Of a DNA stretch of 64,000 nucleotides, positions 31,456-40,967 are shown in pieces. The position numbers were made by a program, and so were the translations under genes. Location: contig JANFAH010000014.1 in assembly GCA_024663395.1 (NCBI GenBank), positions 186,001-250,000 on the forward strand. The letters are read 5' to 3'. Under the pieces are notes generated by a model that ran no database searches, had not been told where the DNA came from, and was given only the letters and a program-made list of their open reading frames with translations. How positions within the stretch are numbered: the first letter of the stretch is position 1; the number at the start of each line of letters is the position of its first letter. Source of the stretch: Pisolithus tinctorius. Taxonomy: Eukaryota > Basidiomycota > Agaricomycetes > Boletales > Pisolithaceae.

Positions 31456-31590
31456 AGTACTACATACCTTTGGGTGGCTTCTCTCTGCCTGGCCTGAGCC
31501 CTCTCCTCCTCCACCCTTCTCTGCTGTCTCTCAGCCTCCTCCTCCACAGCCTTCTTCCACCAAGCCTCTTCCTCCTCCCTCTACACATCA

Positions 31591-32257
31591 TTGGATTAGG
31601 GCAACTGTGGGAGTGCAAGACAATCCTGACTGTTTCTTCACAACCAAACTGAAAAAATGTCTACACTGCTATCATACAACCAACCTCTCTAGTTTCACTG
31701 AAACCAACATAACAACAAATGAGGGAAGTCATCTGGGCATGCATGCTGGGAGATCAGTTATATGCAGGAATAAGATTAGACTGCATAGCTCACAGGGTCC
31801 AGCAAAATCTCTAGTCATAGAATTGGCAACTGATGTGAGTGAACACAAATTTTGAATGTTCTCCAGTAAACCATCCTGGAAGTGGCTTACAAACTCAGGA
31901 AGAGAAATACATTCCAAGAAAGACAGCTCGAGTTCCACCACACACCTGCCCACTGCAAAATGGGCTTTAGGGTGGCTTGATGACCTCAACTAGAGTGATC
32001 TATTCTGTCAACATGGGGTTGCTCTAGAACATACTCCTGAGGCCAGCTGAGGAGTTTGGGCAAATTCCATGTCTGTTTTCAGGGAACACAGATGACCCAA
32101 GTCAAACACCTCAGCAACAATATTGATTTGCATCATTAGAGAGATAGGGAATGACAGAATTGCAGTCACAACCAATCAGTGACAGGTTTAAACCATTTTT
32201 TTGCTTCCTGATGGTTTGTAAATGTGGATGAGCCCAATGTGGCAGAAGAGCTTGCAC
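31591..32257. other. repeat-derived DNA without assignable gene
   Basis: A minus-strand ORF at 31729-31989 (86 codons) has no recognised motif. The CpG-poor composition matches the graveyard. Confidence 0.35.
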
Positions 32258-32842
32258 TGTTAAGTCTGGTTCATCACCAGTCCAAAGCCAGTCCAGAGTC
32301 CAGTTGGGGGTCAGAGGGTAATACAAGATACTGGATTGTTTTGGACTATTGGACTTAGTGACTGAAGGTGCAGTGCTATTCCCTTGCATGGGCTGTAGTC
32401 TGGTCAAGAGGCAGAAGGCAGAGAACAGAGGAGACCAGGTTTTATGAGACTAGATTGATCTCAGACTGAGGCTAAACAGATTTTCCTACAGCTTAAATAT
32501 GAAAGGTAAAGTAAGTGTAACATAGCACCAGAGACTGGTTTGCACCAGTACAGCAATGATTGGTAAATGGGTTGGTAAGTAAGTTGTTACAAAGAATATT
32601 ATCAAGCAAAGTATGAACAAAGGATTACTGGGAACTGGGGCAGGACTAGTGGCTGGGCTGGGTATTACACCAGTCCAGTACCAACTGAGCAAACAACTTG
32701 ATTTGGCACTGCCTTGCAGTGCCTCATGAACCAACACATTTTTGGGTCTAAGGGTAAAGGCCAGGACCAGGGCAAGGGATGGGTGTGACCAGTCAAGACC
32801 AGGGTAGAGCCAGTCTAGGGTGGTCTAGACATGGTCATGACA
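32258..32842 (-). repeat. solo LTR-D (related to LTR of element 2)
   Basis: On the minus strand the LTR runs from TGTCATGACC to CCAGACTTAACA, 585 bases, with TSD TGCAC on the plus strand (32253-32257 and 32843-32847). It shares the CATGCAAGGGAATAGCAC segment and end motifs with 9170-9696. Confidence 0.88.
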
Positions 32843-33160
32843 TGCACCCACCAGAAACACTGTCAAACATCATCTTCTTTGGAGAAAGCTTCTCACCAGT
32901 GGGCACAAGGTGCTCAAGAATTTCTAAATAAATTTCAGCTGGGATAGCCAGACATCAGCAAAGTTACAAGTAGTCTGCTTGTCTGATCCATCTGATTTAG
33001 TCTGACAAACTTTAATTCAATTCATTTGAGCTCTTGGCACACCATTCAGTTATCTAGTGTCAGACATCTGGATTGTCTGGATTGTCTGAATTGTCTGCAG
33101 CAGACTGTATCAGACAAAGCAGACTAGATGTAACTTTCCTGATGGAAGGCTGTGGTCACC
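32843..33160. other. right edge of the repeat half
   Basis: Contains a run of imperfect GATTGTCTG repeats at about 33070-33100. CpG returns abruptly from about 33160 (CACCGACACAGCGTC). Confidence 0.5.
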
Positions 33161-33768
33161 GACACAGCGTCAGATGTCTTCCACAGGAAACACGCAGAAC
33201 TTTTCATTCAAGTAATTATGAACCTACTAATGGTGAGGTCAGCCCGCCGTCGTAGCCCTATTGAAGTCCACGCTTGGACTTGATGACATCCAGGAATGTA
33301 TGATCGCCACTCCCACACTCGGTCACGCCAGGTGTCGATGCACACACAGCAACGATGGTCATGTTATCCGAGGAGCTCGTGCCAGCAGATTATAGAGAAA
33401 GTCCGGGACACTACACCTCTTAAATCACGGCAACGAAAACTGCCCTCGGGACACATCTGGGTTGCGCAAACGGGGGCTGTGAAGATTTACCAATTTTGCC
33501 TGCCAATGGTCTCAAGTTCCTCTCCTGACCCTACGAGTGTAAGACGACACTCAGCTTGTGGAGTGATCGATTTGGAGAGGCCCATGCATGGCTATTCGTA
33601 GTAGTGGTGTATACTTTGATCTCCGAAGCAGTGCCGTATGGGTAAACTGTAGTTCCGGAGGCCTCGTTGCTCGATCTGCGGAAGCAAGATGAGTCAGTCG
33701 GTGATCTATCTCATTTCCATTGCTGTTTGAGCGCCTCCCGTGTCTGTTGCACTTACACCCCCTTGCAC
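33161..33768. other. upstream region of the alcohol dehydrogenase gene
   Basis: Non-coding, with normal CpG content. The first short exon-like ORFs here have no domain and are not annotated. Confidence 0.5.
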
Positions 33769-35308
33769 ATGTCTCTCCCAAGCACTCAACGTGTTGCTCA
33801 GTTCCAAAGATTCGGAGAGCCAGCGAAGATCCTCACCGATTACCCAGTCCCGGATCCTGCCACCCTCTCTCCCAATGAATGTCTTGTCAAAATTGAATAC
33901 GCAGGTGTCTGTCATACAGACGTCCACGCACGCGATGGCGATTTCTCATTGAAGCCCACTCTACCCCGGATCGGCGGCCACGAGGGTGTCGGCAGGGTCG
34001 TTGCCATTGGCGACGGAACTACTAGTAGTCCCGTCAACGTTGGCGATAGGGTTGGTTTGAAATTCTTGGCGCGGGCATGTTTGAGGTGCGAGTATTGCTG
34101 TAGGGGTTTTGAAGTCCGTAAGTCGATTAGTTCACCGAGTACTTCATAAGACTTTACGCCGCCATATTAGGATGTACCTCCGCTTCCATGCACGGGTTTA
34201 CCGTAGACGGTTCATTCGCCGAATATGCTGTAAGTGATGCTGCGCCTTTGATGTATCTCAGCGTGGCGTGAAACCCTCTTACTCAAGATCGCGTGGGCGG
34301 ACTATGTTACCCCGATTCCCGATTCCGTCGATAGCGCAGCTGTGACGCCCTTCTTGTGTGCAGTAAGTCCCTAGCCTTTGTTATCACATGCTTTTCACAG
34401 TCGTGTGAACGAGATTAGGGTGTTACAGTCTACAGAGGTCTGAAACTCATCGATCATCGACCGGGCGACTGGATTGCTATACCCGGGGCCGGGGGAGGAT
34501 TGGGACATTTAGGCATGCCTATCCGATTCTTGAATCTTGAAGTGATGTTAATATCATTCAGCTGTTCAATATGCAAAGCATATGGGCTTCCGCGTGATTG
34601 CTATTGGTCAGTGGATTTACCATCCACTTTCTACCCGAGGGCCCTGACCTGTAGGCAGATAGTGGAGAAGAGAAGCGAGACTTATGCCTTTCCCTTGGTG
34701 CTGAGAAATGGTTTGACTTTAGGGAGAGTGGTTCCAACCTTGTGGATGATGTTATAGCTGCAGCTGATGGGGAGGGGCCTCACGCGGCGTTAATAACCGC
34801 TGCATCCGTATGTCTGCTCCGTTGTCGATCGTCCTTTTTTGAATATTTTATCAGGCAGTATCCTTCACACAAGCCCCCTTCTACCTCCGGCCAGGTGGTA
34901 CCCTCGTGGGCGTCGGGGTACCGCCTGCCACCTTCGATATCCCGTTTGGGGTACTCGTTGGCAAGGTACACAGCTTGTTGTGTGGTAGTGACCCAGGACT
35001 GACACGTCTACAGCAACTTAGGATTTTTGGGTCTGCCTTAGGGTAAGATGCAGAGGTCTTGCTGGATTCCACGTCACTAATCCTACAACTCTTATGTTAC
35101 GGCAGATCCCCGCAAGATACCATCGAAGCCATTGACTACGCCGTGCAAGGAAAGGTGAAGTGTCAATACTCTGTCAGACCCCTAGAAGATCTCGACAGGT
35201 ATGCGATGTCCCTTCCCCCAATTCGTTCTTGATACTTACGTCCTGTTCAGCATCCTCACAGACCTTCAGCAAGGTAACGTGGCCGGCAGGGTCGTCATCA
35301 AGTTGTAG
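33769..35308 (+). CDS. zinc-dependent alcohol dehydrogenase
   Basis: Medium-chain ADH of about 350 residues, start MSLPSTQRVA (33769), stop TAG 35306-35308. It oxidises alcohols to aldehydes (or the reverse) with NAD(P) and catalytic zinc. Visible: catalytic zinc ligands GVCHTD and GGHEGVG, structural zinc cysteines CLRCEYCCRGFEVRC, Rossmann glycines GAGGGLGHLAVQYA, a middle segment EEKRDLCLSLGAEKWFDF, and the end NVAGRVVIKL. About eight short introns were placed with frame kept throughout. The first is 34118-34170 (GTAAGT...TTAG). The intron at 34513-34561 has a GC donor (TTAG/GCATGC...CAG). No stop or frameshift is needed. Substrate is not determinable. Confidence is high for family, moderate for every splice site. 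Confidence 0.9.
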
Positions 35309-36470
35309 ATTCGTGATAGGTGCTTGGTGCTTGTTGGGAATAATTTATCGCCCTTGGCTTGTAAAACTAAGCTCAGATACGATGTGTACGGTATATGCTG
35401 CAACTAGTCATGAGTGCCTTGGAATTGATTAGTTGACTGCCCAGTATCGCGGGGTCAGAAGAGATATCGGCAGGTATAACCAGTGAACCTCTGCAGCTCC
35501 CATTCGTGGGGCTCAGACGTGTCTGAAGGCTATGTATATAGCATTCATTCCCGTGATTCGATGGATAGCAAAGAATGGGATGAGGACTAGCTTCTTGTCA
35601 GTACCACTCATGGCACACTACGTACTCCGATGCGCACGAATTCTTCGCATAACATAGCCATCGTTGCCAGAGCGCCTTGAACTCAACCTTAACGACGACT
35701 TGCTTCAGATTTCAGAACCTAAATCAGCTGCGGGGAGGTCGGACACACCAAAGACTCATTTGGATTCCCTATCATGCAATCCCTTCAACATGTTCGGTGT
35801 CTGACCATCCGCTCCCGTATATTAGATCGCGATAGCCTGGGACAGCTCACCGAGAGGGTTGGAGTGTGACGCATGATGGCAATCTGTACATATAGTCTTA
35901 CGAACTACTGTCACTAACTGATTTGCTCGGTCGACACTGAGATGCAGATAGGGCAGAGCTCCAGATTGGCTCCAGAGCCTGTTACGTCCACCGAAAACCG
36001 ATCTGGAGCTCTGTCCTTCACAATTCTTTTTCGGCGATGCAGGCGGATGTGCATTCCTGGACGCTATCAAGTCCAGGCCTGCAAATATCCTGTAGGTGTG
36101 GCGATCATACACCATGTACCTGCAAGTTGCGGGCAACTGTCACTAATCGACTTGCTTTGTCGACACGGCCCGGGAGTATGGCATGGCCGGACATAAAGAA
36201 AGAGGTCCGGAACTACGATTCACCCTCGTTGCAGGCAAAGATCCGGTGGCATTCCTTCCACACCAAATCTAAAACTCGCCACCAACGAAAAATTGTAGCG
36301 ATCATATGAGCAATCACCCCACGTTCAGAAAGCTTACACAAAAATTGCAAAAACAAGGCACCAAAATGGGTGGCACTAGGCTGGCATGTTCTTATTTTTA
36401 TGCATGGAACGTGAAGTCGTGAGAGAATTCTCTGAGTGTGCTCGAATGAGTCGTCACTGTGACAATTTTA
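35309..36470. other. intergenic region with small repeats
   Basis: No gene seen. It holds a hairpin at 35951-36016 (16-base stem, one mismatch, AGAGCTCCAGAT/ATCTGGAGCTCT). It also holds an imperfect 31-base direct repeat at 35907-35937 and 36136-36166 (ACTGTCACTAA...GTCGACAC). It separates the ADH and F-box genes. Confidence 0.6.
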
Positions 36471-36479
36471 CGCCCTTGG

Positions 36480-36558
36480 TAGTCTCCCAGCCATTCTGGG
36501 GATTTACGGGAGCTTCCGTGCGGTGTTTAAATCCCCAGAATGGCTGGGAACGAGACTA
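36480..36558. mobile_element. 79-base MITE-like foldback with 9-base TSD
   Basis: TAGTCTC + CCAGCCATTCTGGGGATTTA pairs with its exact complement (TAAATCCCCAGAATGGCTGG...GAGACTA), with about 20 bases between. CGCCCTTGG flanks it on both sides (36471-36479 and 36559-36567). A 9-base TSD with long terminal repeats points to a Mutator-like miniature element. Confidence 0.8.
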
Positions 36559-36746
36559 CGCCCTTGGCAAGTTTTAGGCTTGGTTTGGAAGGGATGACAT
36601 TGGGCCCTTACCCGCAGTGCCCGCATGGTGACCCCTCCAAACACGGGCGGAGTATGTAAAGCGACACGACACAGCCGGACCAACTTGACTTGACGGACAC
36701 AATCGTTCCCTCTCTACTGTGACACCCCGACGTTCAGTTTTATAAT

Positions 36747-38092
36747 ATGTTCCGATGGACGGGTGAGTTGATATTCCAGTAGTCTGTGAAAGGTTCCTGA
36801 CATGGTCATTCAGTTCCGGAACGCCGTGTTGGTGACCGCAATCTTCCAACAATCCCAACCGAAATTTACCTAGAAATTTTCGAGTACCTTGCGCCGTCTG
36901 GCAAGAAGCTCTCTGCAGAACAAACGAAGACTCTTACTAGGGTTTCTGGCTCCTGCAAACTCTTCTGCCACATCGCACTTCCCCGCATCTTCGAACGCGT
37001 CGATTTTGTCGGCCTTGTTTACCACAGGCACGATAATCTTCCCTTCTCACGAAACATTTCGTGGTGCAGCCGTATGGCTGCTGGTGAGGATCTCGCACTA
37101 TGGGGCGCCAAGTATACTAGAGAGTGCAACTTCCGCGATTGGCAATTAGAATCCGAGGGGTCGTGGGCGGTCAACATATTCGCGGAATGTTTCACTTCCA
37201 GCCTCAGGCATATGACCAACCTCCGCCGACTTACGTTCACTAGATGCTTCATAACCGATAACCACTGGCGTGCAATAATGGCGTTGAGGACGCTGGGGGA
37301 GTTGGCTTTTGACAAGTGCCAGTTCACAGAAACCGTTCGATTAGAAGATGGGATTCATATTAACCACCCAATGAAACTCGGAGTACCGTCTATCGAGTTT
37401 TACGAAGGCGGTACCCACGCCTATGTCGCCGCTAAGGTATTTAACTTGGGCCATCTGCGTTCCTTGAAGACAGACCTCCCCTTCGCCGTGCTCCTCGACT
37501 GGCCTCAAGATTACATTCTAGAACAACTCCATCTTAGCCAAATAAAATACTCTAGTCCAGCACATGGATTCGTCCTAAGAGCCACTCTACGAAAGATACG
37601 ACAATCCATGGCGGAGCTCAAGCTGTCGTTCCACGATCACATGAGACTTCCTGACTTCGAACACTATCTTCAAGCCAATTTATCGGAGATTATTCAAAAT
37701 TTGCGTTCCCTCACGCTAGTTGTTGATCCTAACATCAGGGATTATCTTCAGTCCCACGTGGTATGGAGTATTTAGATCCCATTGCTGTGTGCAACTCATT
37801 CCCGCTTCTCCAGAAGAGCCCCCCTCTCTGTTTCCGTGTCGGCTTTAGTGAAAGCATGGAGAAGCTGATTGTACAATCTCATGCTCCATGCTATCCCGGT
37901 GGAATTCGGTTCGTACCCCCGTGGCAACCTTCATCGGATCATTTGCAACAGAGTACCCTACCACTTATTTTGGCTGATTTTCCAAATATTAACTACGTAG
38001 AGATCTACGGGACTGCCATCCGTCTGGAAGGTGACTCCTGGGTTGAGGTCCCAGTTCCGTATGTTGCAGTCGGTTCAACTGGGATGCTCTAG
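36747..38092 (+). CDS. F-box domain protein (possible frameshift)
   Basis: The start MFRWT (36747) is joined across a 51-base intron (36763-36813, GTGAGT...TTCAG) to VPERRVGDRN. The F-box motif follows directly: LPTIPTEIYLEIFEYLA...RVSGSCKLFCHIALPRIFERV. The rest has LRR-like hydrophobic repeats (LRRLTFTRC, LGELAFDKCQF, LRSLKTDLPF, LRSLTLVVDP). F-box proteins recruit substrates to SCF ubiquitin ligases through Skp1. Near 37760 the frame must shift by one base to reach EYLDPIAVCNSFPLL and the end VGSTGML at 38092, and no plausible intron explains it. It may be a recent pseudogene or a base error. Such genes are numerous and fast evolving in mushrooms. Confidence 0.75.
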
Positions 38093-38190
38093 GATAGGTC
38101 CTCAGAGGACTGAGTACAAGATATTTCAGTCCAGTCGAAGATTATTACGAGATTATGCCAGTTTCTGCGATGAACGTCCGTTTCAGAAAG
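38093..38190. other. short convergent intergenic region
   Basis: 98 bases between the converging F-box and GH89 genes. Shared 3' ends; no further feature seen. Confidence 0.5.
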
Positions 38191-40550
38191 CTAGCAGTAT
38201 TTTGTTACTAATTGTTGCACAACTTCCCAACCGTTTTCCATAGAACCTAAATTAACTTGCTCAGAACCCAATAATTGCTTATCCCACTGCTCTCCGATCT
38301 CAAGCATAATATCTGAAACCATGGTAGCATTGTACGTCATGCCATTTTTCTTCGTCTCGACGAGGTATCGCACAAATGCTTTCCAGCGTCGAGCATAGTA
38401 TCCACTAACAAGTCCCCCCCATTGTCTGGACGCGTAATCGTTGATTTGTCCCGTCGGACCCCAGAGGGTAATTTGATTACGAGCATTATACTCTAGGTAG
38501 GAGGAAGGCGTCGCATTACCACGCGACCACACCTTAGCCGAATCGATCCATTTGGCGAGCAGGAAGTGCGAATTCGTGAGAAGCACGCGATCGAGGTCGA
38601 AGAGCAGTTGCTGAAGAGGCTCCGCTGCTCTGGAGACATCATCCTCGGTTGATGTCGACGAATTGTATACAATTATGAGGGATTGGTAGATGTCGATAAA
38701 GCGGTTTGTGAGCAATTGGCGGGTGATATCCAGAAGGTCGTAACGATACTCTAGAACAGACCTCAGTTCCTTCAACTCATATCCTGCCTCGATGAGCATC
38801 TTTAAGGCGGGCACCACCATGGTGTTGGTGTTATAGAATATGAGAGTCGGATGATGTCCAGTGCGATTGACGAGGCCAACGAGTGCGGGCTCCAGTTCCG
38901 AAATGCTCTTCACAGTCGCCTGCGAAGATGGATTTGTGTTGCTATAAACCGTGGAACTCAGAAGTTGTCAGGCATCGACAGCGACCGAAGGAGGGTTTGG
39001 TGTATAATACCTCCTAGAGGTCCACGATAAAACGTATGTAGCCCTATCGATTGCATTTGACGACCAAGCCTGGTCAAGCAGTACGTCGTATACCAGTTCA
39101 TTACCTTCGAGCCCCTCAGGTGTCAAACCCATACCGATCATCGTGCTTCCTGGCGACAACAGGGCCTCGATGGGAGCAGCGGTGACGTTGGCAAAGTTGC
39201 CCTCCATACCCTGATTCCCTCCGAAGTCGTGTAGTTGGCACCAGATCCACTGTTTACCGAAATATGAGTCAAGTCGTTGCCACTGCGGTTGAGCCTCGCT
39301 ATAGAGGTCCAAGGTAATCATGCTATCGTTCCCAGGAACACCCCCGAGATACGCCTGTACACGTTCGTTGGTCCAAAATGTTTCCGCGTTGAAGAACAAC
39401 CAGCCTTGCATGAGCCAGACTGCCTGTGGGTCGGCAGCCTTCAAGCTCGCAAAAGTCGCAGACGTAATATTCGCCAGGTACGATAGGTCACCGCTATAGG
39501 GGTTATTCTCGTTGTATTGGTCCAATGTGTAGATGTGAGAAAGGTTTCCGTATGCTGCCGTTTGCTTGTCGATAAACGACTTTTGTAGTGCAGCAAATAG
39601 AGGGTCGAACGGTTCTAAAAACGAATCGTTGGTATACGGAGGTGGGAAACCACTCCACTGGCCGCCGACGACTACGGATGCATTGGGATATAACGTTGTG
39701 AAAGTGCGAGGAACAAAACCAGTAAACGAGGGCATGACCGGGGTCATCCCAAGTTCCACCGTTCGCGAAACCAACTTCTTCTGCAGTGCAAATTGGTCGT
39801 CTATCCATTGTCTCGGCAGCTCTCCCACTGTCCAGCTACTTTGTATGTTGCCAAACCGGTTCCATGCTTGAAAGGCAGGCCCAGAGAGGAAGTCCGCAAT
39901 ATCAGCCTCCGAAAGTCCAGCCTCTTAGAAGACCTCCACAAGGATGTACTCGTAGCCAACCCAGGCAAGAGGTAAATTGACACCGCGTAAGGCCATCCAG
40001 TCAGGAAGTAGTTCCCAGTCTTCGAAGGTATAGAAAGCGGTCGTGTAACTAAATGTCACCGTATTGAAGAAATAGCGGTAACGAACGACAGAGCTGCGCG
40101 TGACTGGCGTCCCGACCGGTGGTAGGGGGCTTGTGATCTGGTCAAGTCGGGAACCGGTCCACCAGATGTCCACTCCTCCAAACTCAGTGACATACCTACA
40201 CCTCCAAGATCAGGGCTCCCGGAAAGAACATTGTACAGGGAAATGCACGTGTAAAGTCCTCGAGCACACGCACTTATCGAGTTGCATTCGATGTCGATCT
40301 GCGCGCTACAGTTATCATCCTGTAAGGTAGCGTCTCTCAAGGTGAAGGTGTCAATAGCAGTGGGATTCCCAGGTGCTAGAGCGAATCTAAATGCACCAGC
40401 GTGTTGCGGAATGGGTCTTTTAACGAGGTCGTATAGCCCTTCGACACGAGCATTAGTATCTGTATTCGAGGCCAAACGAGCAAGGTGAGGGAAGCTCGAC
40501 TTCGCCAGGGTGGCGAGAGCAACTACGAGCGGGACTATGAGAGCTTTCAT
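38191..40550 (-). pseudogene. alpha-N-acetylglucosaminidase (GH89, NAGLU-like) with two in-frame stops
   Basis: Start MKALIVPLVVALATLA (40550), a signal peptide. One intron at 40196-40248 joins GLYT to YVTEFGGVDIWWTGSRL. Domains: an N-terminal beta domain, then the TIM barrel (WMALRGVNLPLAWVGYE, FLSGPAFQAWNRFGNIQ, PEGLEGNELVYDVLLDQAW) and a C-terminal helical domain (LWGPTGQINDYASRQWGGLV). The Glu in YNEN and the Glu in TPEG correspond to the two catalytic acids of GH89. Length is about 768 residues, normal for the family. Stops TAA (39925-39927, in EVF*EAGLSEA) and TGA (38968-38970, in VDA*QLLSS) interrupt a frame that is otherwise perfectly continuous. They may be pseudogene lesions, sequence errors or read-through. 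Confidence 0.88.
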
Positions 40551-40967
40551 GATTTCCAGAGTGAGACGGCGGGCCAACACGCTGGCGAAAGGTGCTTTGC
40601 TGGCCCTCACTATGTCCACTGGAGTAGCAGGGACACTCTTAACAACTTACTTGGCCATCACTGGATCTTCCCTGGCACTCACGATATGACACACGTGGGT
40701 GACCCGGTGGTCCCTCGCCGAAACTAGCTGGTGTGCGTATATATTCGAAGAACTCAGGAATCGGATCACGCGCTCATTGTGATCTGTTGGCATGTGGTTC
40801 GTGGAAGGCGAGCATGTGTACTTGCCAGCTGGAGGGAATTGGGTGTCTGCAGCTGTGGGATTTGGATGTGACTGAGTACCTGCGATGTATGGCAGTTATT
40901 AGTGTCGTCGTGGTAAACAGATCATCGCGAGCCAACTATATGTACTCGATCATAGACAACACAAAGA
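40551..40967. other. intergenic, GH89 promoter / Mad1 3' region
   Basis: About 420 bases between two minus-strand genes. GTGTGCGTATATATTCG near 40731 could supply a TATA-like element for the GH89 gene. No ORF supported. Confidence 0.4.

Larger units (their letters stand above)
29998..31590 (-). pseudogene. antisense accessory gene, copy 3, LTR-C inside its intron
   Basis: The exon 1 tail (31590-31468) encodes EEEEAWWKKAVEEEAERQQR and more charged coiled coil, ending at a GTATGT donor. The intron (31467-30271) is 53 bases once LTR-C and its TSD are removed. Exon 2 starts at 30270 with VCSAVYDISTTQ, equivalent to GAVYDVNTAQ of copy 1. It then decays (TGA, frameshift), but HGQCEAGLGKARVCVPCQYK and KRVGIGSSQGEKKK align with copy 1. 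It is truncated at about 30000 by a partial LTR-C. The conserved splice position across copies shows it is a real spliced gene family. Confidence 0.7.

Noticed and set aside
33066..33100. Short direct repeats suggestive of a repeat array
   Set aside because: Imperfect GATTGTCTG copies without regular spacers. A CRISPR array is not expected in a fungal genome and is not supported.
38968..39927. Introns covering the two GH89 stop codons
   Set aside because: The flanking protein is continuous in one frame across both stops and conserved residues lie directly on either side, so no intron can remove them.
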